The position numbers and the translations under genes were made by a program. From Acinetobacter sp. (GTDB lineage: Bacteria > Pseudomonadota > Gammaproteobacteria > Pseudomonadales > Moraxellaceae): a DNA stretch of 5,278 nucleotides. Shown one piece after another: positions 1 to 5,278 of this stretch; the first letter of the stretch is position 1, and each line of letters begins with the position of its first letter. The stretch spans positions 1 through 5,278 of the forward strand of contig JASLJB010000061.1 of NCBI GenBank assembly GCA_030152605.1, written 5' to 3'. The notes below the pieces were generated by a model. It was not told the origin of the DNA, made no database searches, and saw nothing but the letters and a program-made list of their open reading frames with translations.

Positions 1-1
1 C

Positions 2-1789
2 ATGATGCGAACTCATTACTGCGGCTCTTTAACAGAAGCCCAAATTGACCAAACAGTGACACTATGCGGTTGGGTACACCGTCGCCGCGATCATGGCGGT
101 GTAATCTTTCTTGATATGCGTGATCGTGATGGTCTCGTTCAAGTGGTCATCGATCCGGATACCCCAGAAGCATTTGCAACGGCTGATAAAGCGCGTTCAG
201 AATTTGTACTTAAAGTGACAGGCCGTGTGCGTCGTCGTTACGAAGGTACTGAAAACGCCAATATGGTCAGTGGCCAAATTGAAGTCTTGGGTAAAGAGAT
301 CGAAGTATTGGCGAGCTCTGAAACGCCGCCATTCCCATTGAATGATGACAACACCAACATCTCTGAAGAAGTTCGCTTAAAATATCGCTTCCTCGATATT
401 CGCCGTCCAGAAATGTTAGACCGCTTACGTTTCCGTTCTAAAGTCACCAACTTAATCCGTAACTACTTGGATGATCATGGTTTCTTGGACGTTGAAACCC
501 CGATTCTGACCCGTGCTACACCAGAAGGCGCACGTGACTATTTGGTACCAAGTCGTGTATCAAATGGCAGTTTCTATGCCCTTCCACAATCACCACAGTT
601 GTTTAAACAATTGTTGATGGTCGGTGGTATCGATCGTTATTATCAAATCGCAAAATGCTTCCGTGACGAAGATTTGCGTGCAGATCGTCAGCCAGAATTT
701 ACCCAGATCGACATTGAAACATCATTCCTCAGTGATGATGAAATCATGGACTTGATGGAAGGCATGACCGTTAAATTGTTTAACGAAATGCTCAATGTGA
801 ATTTTGACAAATTCCAACGCATGACCTATGCCGATGCGATGCGTGACTATGCGTCAGACAAACCTGACTTGCGTATTCCACTCAAATTGGTTGACGTTGC
901 AGACATGATGCAAGACATTGAGTTCAAAGTCTTTGCTGGCCCTGCTAAAGATCCGAAAGGCCGTATTGTGGCTTTACGTGTCCCAGGCGCAGGTTCATTG
1001 CCACGTAGCCAAATCGATGAATACACCAAATATGTCAGCATCTATGGTGCAAAAGGCTTGGCCTACATCAAAGTCAACGAACTTGAAAAAGGTATCGAAG
1101 GCTTACAGTCTCCAATCGTAAAATTCATCGAACCGATCGTTTTAGATCTTTTAAAACGTGTCGGCGCTGAAAATGGCGATATCGTATTCTTTGGTGCGGA
1201 CAAAGCCAAAGTGGTTAACGATGCCATGGGTGCATTGCGTATCAAAGTCGGTCATGACATGAACATGTCGACTTGCGAGTGGGCACCATTGTGGGTTGTT
1301 GATTTTCCAATGTTTGAAGAAACTGATGATGGTCGTTGGACCTCTGTTCACCACCCATTCACCCTGCCAAAAAGCAGCGTAGAAGAGGTGAAAAACAATC
1401 CTGGTCAAGCTTTGTCTGTTGCTTATGACATGGTCTTAAACGGTACTGAAGTGGGTGGTGGTTCACTGCGGATCTACACCTTAGAAATGCAAAAAGCCAT
1501 CTTTGAAGCCTTGGGCATCAACGAAGAAGAAGCTGAAGAGAAATTTAGCTTCCTGCTCAATGCACTTAAATTCGGTGCTCCTCCACACGGTGGTTTGGCC
1601 TTTGGTCTAGACCGTTTGGTGATGTTAATGACCGGTGCGTCTTCGATTCGTGATGTGATCGCGTTCCCGAAAACCAAAACTGCTGAATGTCCGTTGACTC
1701 AAGCACCTGCACCAGTTGAAGCGAATCAATTGCGTGACTTGGGTATTCGTTTACGCGAAAAACCAAAAACTGAAGAGCCAAAAGCATAA
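2..1789 (+). CDS. aspS: Aspartate-tRNA ligase (AspRS), probably non-discriminating type
   Basis: This is a cytoplasmic class II synthetase that charges tRNA(Asp) with aspartate using ATP. The protein has 595 residues, the usual bacterial AspRS length of about 590. The N-terminal OB-fold anticodon-binding domain spans about residues 1-105 (CGWVHRRRDHGGVIFLD at 22-38). Motif 1 lies around FLDVETPILTRATPEGARDY (161-180), followed by LPQSPQLFKQLL (194-205). Motif 2 is FRDEDLRADRQPEFTQID (220-237). The bacterial GAD insertion covers about 285-425, and motif 3 is GGLAFGLDRLVMLMTG (530-545). His31 and Gly82 match the residues I recall for the non-discriminating AspRS of Pseudomonas aeruginosa, which also charges tRNA(Asn); that part is inference. 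The start is the first of two adjacent ATGs. Only one base precedes it, so its ribosome binding site and promoter cannot be seen. A terminator follows at 1831-1864. In Acinetobacter this gene flanks the outer-core locus. Confidence 0.97.
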   Translation: MMRTHYCGSLTEAQIDQTVTLCGWVHRRRDHGGVIFLDMRDRDGLVQVVIDPDTPEAFATADKARSEFVLKVTGRVRRRYEGTENANMVSGQIEVLGKEIEVLASSETPPFPLNDDNTNISEEVRLKYRFLDIRRPEMLDRLRFRSKVTNLIRNYLDDHGFLDVETPILTRATPEGARDYLVPSRVSNGSFYALPQSPQLFKQLLMVGGIDRYYQIAKCFRDEDLRADRQPEFTQIDIETSFLSDDEIMDLMEGMTVKLFNEMLNVNFDKFQRMTYADAMRDYASDKPDLRIPLKLVDVADMMQDIEFKVFAGPAKDPKGRIVALRVPGAGSLPRSQIDEYTKYVSIYGAKGLAYIKVNELEKGIEGLQSPIVKFIEPIVLDLLKRVGAENGDIVFFGADKAKVVNDAMGALRIKVGHDMNMSTCEWAPLWVVDFPMFEETDDGRWTSVHHPFTLPKSSVEEVKNNPGQALSVAYDMVLNGTEVGGGSLRIYTLEMQKAIFEALGINEEEAEEKFSFLLNALKFGAPPHGGLAFGLDRLVMLMTGASSIRDVIAFPKTKTAECPLTQAPAPVEANQLRDLGIRLREKPKTEEPKA

Positions 1790-1830
1790 GCTTTGCACTT
1801 GATCTGTTTAGATTAAACTGCTAAAAATCC

Positions 1831-1864
1831 AAAGCCAGTGAGTCGCGTACTGACTGGCTTTTTT
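1831..1864 (+). terminator. Intrinsic terminator of aspS
   Basis: A perfect 9-bp stem, AAAGCCAGT (1831-1839) with ACTGGCTTT (1853-1861), can be extended past a G-G mismatch by AGT (1841-1843) with ACT (1849-1851) around a five-base loop. The stem runs into six T residues (1859-1864). It begins 41 bases after the aspS stop codon, the right place to end the aspS transcript and separate it from the acyltransferase gene. Confidence 0.85.
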
Positions 1865-1928
1865 ATACCCGATCCCCAACCGATCGATACTCAATACAAT
1901 CATCCAATCTAAAAATTAATATGGCTTT

Positions 1929-1947
1929 ACCCTTAAGGATCAAGGGT
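1929..1947. repeat. Short inverted repeat upstream of the acyltransferase gene
   Basis: ACCCTT (1929-1934) and AAGGGT (1942-1947) form a perfect 6-bp inverted repeat with a seven-base loop, followed by GTTTTCT. It lies between the aspS terminator and the acyltransferase start. It could be a weak terminator-like hairpin, an operator or a leader element, or chance. I found no convincing sigma-70 promoter in 1865-2003, so how the downstream gene is transcribed remains open. Confidence 0.25.
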
Positions 1948-2003
1948 GTTTTCTCAAATCCTAAATTTTTACATCACGGTTTATCTAGGTAGCTCCCATT
2001 CCT

Positions 2004-2876
2004 ATGTATTATTTTCTAAGACTGATCGCGCGTCTTCCGCTCTGTGTTTTACAGCTGATGGCTTCATGGGTGGCTTTTTTCCTGAGCAGCTATGATTCAT
2101 CGTTTAAACGCATCAGCGAGATTAATCTCAAGCTGGCCTACCCAGATTTAACCCAACTGCAACAGCAGACCTTGCTTAAAGCCAGTTTAAAAAGTCAGTG
2201 CAGCACCTACTTTGAGTTTCTCAAATGCTGGGGCATGCCGGCTGAATATAGCTTAAGCCTGTTAAAAAACTTTCACGGTGAGCAGCATTTTCATGACGCC
2301 ATCGCCAATCAGAAAGGCATCATCGTGGTGGTGTTACATTTTGGCTGTTGGGAACTTTTAAATGCTTGGCTCAATCTTTATAGCGAGCCAGTGATTATGT
2401 ATAAGCCGAATAAACACCCCGCCATCAATCGCTATATCTTAGCGTCGCGTGAAAACTTTAATGCAAAATTGGTGGAAACCGATGAGCATGGCGTGCGTGC
2501 GATCTTTAAACATCTCAAACAAGGTGGACTGACGGTCATCTTACCCGATCACCTCCCCAAAGCATCCGGTGGACTATACTCAGAACTGTTCGGCCAACCC
2601 GCATTATCCAGCACACTGGTGTCTAAGCTTGCGGCAAAAACCCAATGCAACGTGATTGGCCTGAGCTGTATCCGTAACCCGGATGGGTCGAGCTTTGATG
2701 TTCACTGCCGTCCGTTATCTGATGAGATTTTATCCCGAGATGCGCAGCATTCTTTGGACAGTTTAAATCGCGAAATCGAAAGCATGATTAGCCTCGCCCC
2801 GGAACAATATCTATGGTCTTATAAACGTTTTCGTAATCTCAAAGATCAAAAAAATCCCTACAACAAAGAAAACTAA
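2004..2876 (+). CDS. LpxL/LpxM (HtrB)-family lipid A-type acyltransferase
   Basis: This is a 290-residue member of the bacterial lipid A biosynthesis acyltransferase family (Pfam LPXL/LpxM type). These are inner-membrane enzymes that move an acyl chain from acyl-ACP onto lipid A precursors or similar lipids. A hydrophobic N-terminal segment (about 5-28) is a likely membrane anchor. The catalytic HX4E motif is HFGCWE (112-117). PDHLPKASGG (181-190) with ELFG (194-197) corresponds to the family's 'PDQ...gG...FFG' block, and PEQYLWSYKRFR (266-277) is the typical C-terminal motif. Cys115 and His183 differ from the common HxGNWE and PDQ forms. The ATG at 2004 is the only ordinary start before an in-frame TAG at 1986-1988; an AGGT 13 bases upstream is a weak, distant ribosome binding site. 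Its place beside aspS and core glycosyltransferases supports a role in lipooligosaccharide. The chain length and acylated position cannot be read from sequence, so no symbol is given. Confidence 0.85.
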   Translation: MYYFLRLIARLPLCVLQLMASWVAFFLSSYDSSFKRISEINLKLAYPDLTQLQQQTLLKASLKSQCSTYFEFLKCWGMPAEYSLSLLKNFHGEQHFHDAIANQKGIIVVVLHFGCWELLNAWLNLYSEPVIMYKPNKHPAINRYILASRENFNAKLVETDEHGVRAIFKHLKQGGLTVILPDHLPKASGGLYSELFGQPALSSTLVSKLAAKTQCNVIGLSCIRNPDGSSFDVHCRPLSDEILSRDAQHSLDSLNREIESMISLAPEQYLWSYKRFRNLKDQKNPYNKEN

Positions 2877-2975
2877 AATATTTTTGCAAAGCGTTCTCAT
2901 AAAGAGCGGGTTCGATGCTTGTTCAGACCTAAGTCATAATTCCAAAATTTTCATATGCTTAGGCTGAAGAAGAGT

Positions 2976-3009
2976 AACCAAAATGCGATTGCGCCGGCGT
3001 TTTGGTTTT
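2976..3009 (+). terminator. Probable intrinsic terminator after the acyltransferase gene
   Basis: An 11-bp stem pairs AACCAAAATGC (2976-2986) with GCGTTTTGGTT (2997-3007), with one T-G wobble and a ten-base loop, and ends in TTTT (3006-3009). The T run is short, so efficiency may be modest. The hairpin is about 100 bases after the acyltransferase stop and ends only two bases before the -35 box of the next gene, which suggests it insulates the two units. Confidence 0.55.
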
Positions 3010-3011
3010 AA

Positions 3012-3028
3012 TTGAGATTAGTTCTCAA
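3012..3028. repeat. Perfect inverted repeat over the -35 box, possible operator
   Basis: TTGAGA (3012-3017) and TCTCAA (3023-3028) form a perfect 6-5-6 inverted repeat. The left arm is exactly the -35 box and the right arm lies in the promoter spacer. A dimeric regulator bound here would block RNA polymerase. No regulator is encoded nearby, and a six-base arm can arise by chance. Confidence 0.35.
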
Positions 3029-3040
3029 AAATGACATAAT
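3012..3040 (+). promoter_or_regulatory. Sigma-70 promoter (extended -10) for the small membrane protein
   Basis: The -35 box is TTGAGA (3012-3017) and the -10 box CATAAT (3035-3040), separated by an ideal 17 bases. A TG at 3032-3033 one base before the -10 box makes it an extended -10 promoter. Transcription should start near 3047, giving a leader of about 24 bases before the ATG at 3071. Confidence 0.7.
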
Positions 3041-3070
3041 AGCGGCGTTCATTTTATAGGTATTTCTCCC

Positions 3071-3292
3071 ATGGCTATGCGTTCAGATGTACGTCGTCAA
3101 GCGATCGTGATAATGGTATTTGCAATCGTGCAATGGGGCTTTATGCGCTATATCTTGTGGCAACAGCTGTTTAATTTGACCACCAATCAACGGATCTTGT
3201 TTTTCTGTGTCAGTAGTCTGCTCGGTGCGCTACTGATCTTTGTGTCCTTGATCTATATGGTGTTAAAGGGTAATCAACACCACAGCCAATAG
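3071..3292 (+). CDS. Small two-span inner-membrane protein, function unknown
   Basis: I do not recognise the family of this 73-residue protein. The N-terminus is basic (Arg4, Arg8, Arg9). One hydrophobic segment covers about residues 10-31, with Gln21 and Arg26 inside or near its end. A short polar turn (about 32-41) leads to a second, more hydrophobic segment (about 42-65), and the protein ends in a short polar, His-containing tail. The charge pattern suggests both ends are cytoplasmic. The first ATG (3071) is preferred over the one at 3077 because an AGG lies 10 bases upstream of it. The gene has its own promoter at 3012-3040 and a probable terminator ahead of it, so it is likely monocistronic. 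It faces the glycosyltransferase genes tail to tail. A link to lipooligosaccharide is suggested only by position. Confidence 0.75.
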   Translation: MAMRSDVRRQAIVIMVFAIVQWGFMRYILWQQLFNLTTNQRILFFCVSSLLGALLIFVSLIYMVLKGNQHHSQ

Positions 3293-3301
3293 CTTCATAC
3301 A

Positions 3302-3316
3302 CGGCCGAATAGGCCG
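3302..3316. repeat. GC-rich hairpin between convergent genes
   Basis: CGGCC (3302-3306) and GGCCG (3312-3316) form an all-GC 5-bp stem with loop GAATA. It lies exactly between the stop of the small membrane protein (ends 3292) and the stop of the family 2 glycosyltransferase (3318 on the minus strand). Neither strand has a T run after it, so it is not a standard intrinsic terminator, though it may stabilise the 3' ends of both transcripts. Confidence 0.4.
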
Positions 3317-3317
3317 A

Positions 3318-4148
3318 CTAAGCCCATTGGTTTTGAAGCCAATATAGTATTTTGGCCTGGTAATACTTTAAACGACTTAGGTCTTTTAATGGTCTAAGTT
3401 TGTACTGCTTAATCACTTTAAAACGTGCTTTTTTAAACAAAGGATCGTTTTTATAGTGTTGCATGATTTTCAAAAGTTCCTGCAGCATCAAATCATTGTC
3501 CTTCGACATATTCGAATCATGTAAGCGATATGCAGCCAGGACTTCGGGCAGGCAAAGAATTTTTTTATTATGCTTGGTTAACCTAAGCCATAACTCCCAA
3601 TCCTCGATCTTGGTATGTTCATTGAATCCACCAATCTCTTGAATATCTTTGAGGCGGTGCATTTGTGTCGGTGCATACAGGACGAAGTTATGCATAAAAA
3701 TATCGTCAAAAGAATAAAGCTGCAGCGGTAATTCTATCCGCTCTTGAAACTGACCCGCCTCATCAATGAGTTGAACACCCGCATAAAAAGATGAAACCTC
3801 AGGATGTGCTACAGCATATTCAACTTGAGTCGCGAGTTTCTCAGACAACATAAAATCATCTGATGCAATAGGACTGACATATTCCCCCTGACACAGACTG
3901 AGTGCTTCGTTCAATGTCGCGCATAGACCTTTATTTTCGCGTTGACGAAACTCAAAATTGACTAAACGTTCACGGCATAACGCCTCCATCGCTTGGATTT
4001 TTTCAAAGGATCGATCTTTAGAGCCATCATCAATCACAATTAATTCAATATTTTTATAGCGCTGATTAAGCACGCTTTGAATGCATTGCTGAATATAATG
4101 TTCATGGTTATAACAAGGGATTACAACAGAGACCAATGGATTCATCAT
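3318..4148 (-). CDS. Family 2 glycosyltransferase, probable lipooligosaccharide core enzyme
   Basis: This is a GT-A fold, inverting glycosyltransferase that moves a sugar from a nucleotide sugar to a growing glycan, expected at the cytoplasmic face of the inner membrane. From the ATG at 4148 it has 276 residues. VSVVIPCYNHE (6-16) is the opening strand, and DDGSKD (40-45) binds the nucleotide. ASDD (95-98) takes the place of the metal-binding DxD. EDWELWLRL (182-190) carries the likely catalytic-base region, and YRLHDSNMS (207-215) is a common late motif. The C-terminus (about 236-276) is rich in Lys and Arg with spaced hydrophobics, suiting membrane attachment. A longer frame opens with TTG at 4163, but that start has no visible ribosome binding site. 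The ATG at 4148 has a GAG 10 bases upstream, and the adjacent ATG at 4145 is also possible. It lies 73 bases after the GT25 gene, same strand, probably the last gene of the operon. Donor and acceptor sugars cannot be predicted. Confidence 0.9.
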   Translation of the reverse strand: MMNPLVSVVIPCYNHEHYIQQCIQSVLNQRYKNIELIVIDDGSKDRSFEKIQAMEALCRERLVNFEFRQRENKGLCATLNEALSLCQGEYVSPIASDDFMLSEKLATQVEYAVAHPEVSSFYAGVQLIDEAGQFQERIELPLQLYSFDDIFMHNFVLYAPTQMHRLKDIQEIGGFNEHTKIEDWELWLRLTKHNKKILCLPEVLAAYRLHDSNMSKDNDLMLQELLKIMQHYKNDPLFKKARFKVIKQYKLRPLKDLSRLKYYQAKILYWLQNQWA

Positions 4149-4221
4149 GACTGAATAACTCAACTGATAAAAAGTAAATAATTAAATTTAGCGCCTAACA
4201 ACATATATGAAGATTGCAATG

Positions 4222-4995
4222 TTAGTCACGATACTTCTCATAAAAAATTTTTAACCATTTCTTCATCATTGAGTTTTTTATTTTGCTCATAGTGGATTTG
4301 CTATTGGCATGCTTCTGACTTAATAAAACTCGTTCATTTTCTAAATGACTCAATAAACTTTTATTTTCTTCAATATCTGGATGTTCGAATAAATCTACAG
4401 CATAAAAACTTACATTATTGTTCATTGTGTATAACTCATTCCAATGGTCATAGACTTTTGGAACTTGGTGATACTTAACTAAAGCCCGTGCCATATCTTT
4501 ATCCACTAAGTATGCAAAAGCAAAAGATAAATATCCGATACAAAAAGGATGTAACTTTAAAACATCCTTACCAAATATTTTTTTTTCAAAAAAATTACCA
4601 AAAATCCTATCGTTTATTTTTTCTCTAATGCCTCCTAAGCTTATAAAAAAACAAGGGTTCAAATCTAAACTACGAACCTCAGACTCAATCGCATTTAAAT
4701 CAACATGATCTATCTGAATAACATCATCTTCAAAAATAAGTGCATAATCCGACTCGCTCTGAATAAAGTCTTTAAGTGCTTTAACATGCGACAAAGTACA
4801 ACCCAATTCACCTGGACTCAAAGGTATTAAATGTTGCGCAACAGCGAGCTGAAAGTACTCAGTTACAGGTAGCTTGTTTCCAACAACACCAAACTTAATA
4901 AAGTCACAAGAGTATTTAACAAATGAACTTTGTGAGTAAAATTTCTGAATACGAGGACTATCATCTGTTTCGATACTGATTAAATACTTTTTCAA
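4222..4995 (-). CDS. Family 25 (LPS-type) glycosyltransferase, complete
   Basis: This 257-residue protein belongs to glycosyltransferase family 25, which includes the lipooligosaccharide galactosyltransferases of Neisseria and Haemophilus (LgtB/Lex2B type). Family landmarks in order are KKYLISIE (2-9), PGELGCTLSH (61-70), YALIFEDD (84-91) with the acidic DD, AYLVDKDMARAL (161-172), and VYDHW (181-185), which matches the usual 'ADDW' block. The tail (about 238-257) is strongly basic and amphipathic, a likely membrane contact. The start is a TTG at 4995. An in-frame TAG lies four codons upstream and no ATG occurs before the conserved first strand, so TTG is the only reasonable choice. AAGG sits only 2 bases and AGG 11 bases before it, so initiation may be weak. 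It follows the next GT25 gene by 21 bases and is surely co-transcribed with it. The gene is AT-rich and holds an A9 tract on its coding strand (4578-4586). The donor sugar is not predictable. Confidence 0.9.
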   Translation of the reverse strand: MKKYLISIETDDSPRIQKFYSQSSFVKYSCDFIKFGVVGNKLPVTEYFQLAVAQHLIPLSPGELGCTLSHVKALKDFIQSESDYALIFEDDVIQIDHVDLNAIESEVRSLDLNPCFFISLGGIREKINDRIFGNFFEKKIFGKDVLKLHPFCIGYLSFAFAYLVDKDMARALVKYHQVPKVYDHWNELYTMNNNVSFYAVDLFEHPDIEENKSLLSHLENERVLLSQKHANSKSTMSKIKNSMMKKWLKIFYEKYRD

Positions 4996-5016
4996 TGCCT
5001 TAACTACCTATCTATA

Positions 5017-5278
5017 TTACTGCGATGATTGAATATCGATTTTATATTTTTGCAGGAATAGCCCACGAATTTTTTTTAAAATATAAGAGTTTTTTCTACT
5101 CGCTTGTGACTGCATACCCTGCTTCATACTTTCACGTTCATGTTGCAAATAGCTCCTTTCATCATCTGCACTTAATTCAGGATGATCAAAGATATAAGTC
5201 ACATAAATATCGATATGCGGTTGATCAGCCAACTCCATCCATTCGTCATAGATCCGCGTGGGTTGATGAAATTCTAAT
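5017..5278 (-). CDS. Family 25 glycosyltransferase, C-terminal part, start beyond window
   Basis: The reading frame is open from the window edge to a TAA at 5017-5019, giving the last 86 residues. The ATG at 5238 is internal: codons upstream of it read FHQPTRIYDEWMELADQP without a stop. This aligns with the complete GT25 gene next to it: HQPTRIYDEWMEL against HQVPKVYDHWNEL, then YIFDHPEL against DLFEHPDI, then a Ser/Lys-rich linker and a basic tail. The piece therefore carries the conserved D-x-W block and C-terminal tail; the catalytic FEDD and the PGE-GC-LSH motif should lie upstream, outside the window. It precedes the complete GT25 gene by 21 bases in the same operon. An A8 tract on the coding strand (5070-5077) encodes part of the basic tail. 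Confidence 0.85.
   Translation of the reverse strand, partial: LEFHQPTRIYDEWMELADQPHIDIYVTYIFDHPELSADDERSYLQHERESMKQGMQSQASRKNSYILKKIRGLFLQKYKIDIQSSQ

Noticed and set aside
238..1787. Several open frames of 60-85 codons on the minus strand and one of 67 codons on the plus strand
   Set aside because: All lie inside aspS in other frames, have no family features, and are explained by its codon usage.
1799..1827. TTGATC and TAAAAA with 17-base spacing and a TG before the -10, resembling a promoter
   Set aside because: Transcription would begin inside the aspS terminator stem, and the -10 matches only four of six consensus bases.
1895..1900. TACAAT as a -10 box for the acyltransferase gene
   Set aside because: No acceptable -35 hexamer at 16-18 bases upstream.
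2909..2925. GGTTCGATGC resembling a tRNA T-loop
   Set aside because: The flanking stem would need mostly G-T wobbles, and no D arm, anticodon arm or acceptor stem can be found around it.
4149..4163. TTG at 4163 as start of the family 2 glycosyltransferase
   Set aside because: It adds five residues before the conserved first strand, has no visible ribosome binding site, and an ATG pair follows closely.
4169..4209. TTGTTA and TTTACT, 17 bases apart on the minus strand, as a promoter for the GT2 gene, and a CTAACA/TGTTAG inverted repeat
   Set aside because: The -10 box is poor (four of six), the repeat has a long loop with no T run, and the short gap is compatible with simple read-through from the GT25 gene.
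5017..5238. A complete 73-residue protein starting at the ATG at 5238
   Set aside because: The frame stays open to the window edge, and the upstream codons encode a block conserved in the neighbouring GT25 protein, so this is an internal methionine.

Overview
The window looks like chromosomal DNA of an Acinetobacter species. The AspRS closely resembles Acinetobacter and Pseudomonas AspRS as I remember them. In Acinetobacter baumannii the lipooligosaccharide outer-core (OC) locus is known to lie between ilvE and aspS. Here aspS is followed by a lipid A-type acyltransferase and then by glycosyltransferase genes running towards it, which fits the aspS end of an OC locus. The species cannot be decided from this sequence alone.

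Layout: on the + strand are a complete aspS (2-1789) with an intrinsic terminator behind it, an LpxL/LpxM-family acyltransferase (2004-2876), and a 73-residue, two-span membrane protein of unknown function (3071-3292). The small gene has its own strong-looking extended -10 promoter, placed just after a second terminator-like hairpin. A GC-rich hairpin separates these genes from the convergent minus-strand block. That block, read from the right edge, holds the C-terminal part of a family 25 glycosyltransferase (5017 to the edge), a complete family 25 glycosyltransferase (4222-4995, TTG start) and a family 2 glycosyltransferase (3318-4148).

How the genes fit together: the acyltransferase probably adds a secondary acyl chain to lipid A, or acts on a related lipid. 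The three glycosyltransferases probably add sugars to the lipooligosaccharide core at the inner face of the cytoplasmic membrane. aspS is a housekeeping gene that flanks the variable locus. The two family 25 genes are tandem paralogues. The complete one is clearly more AT-rich than aspS, as expected for exchangeable surface-sugar loci.

I see no mobile element, CRISPR array, tRNA or rRNA, and no clearly new system. The most useful leads are the tandem GT25 pair, the uncharacterised small membrane protein with its promoter and inverted repeat, and homopolymer tracts in the GT25 genes. No gene-free stretch exceeds about 215 bases.
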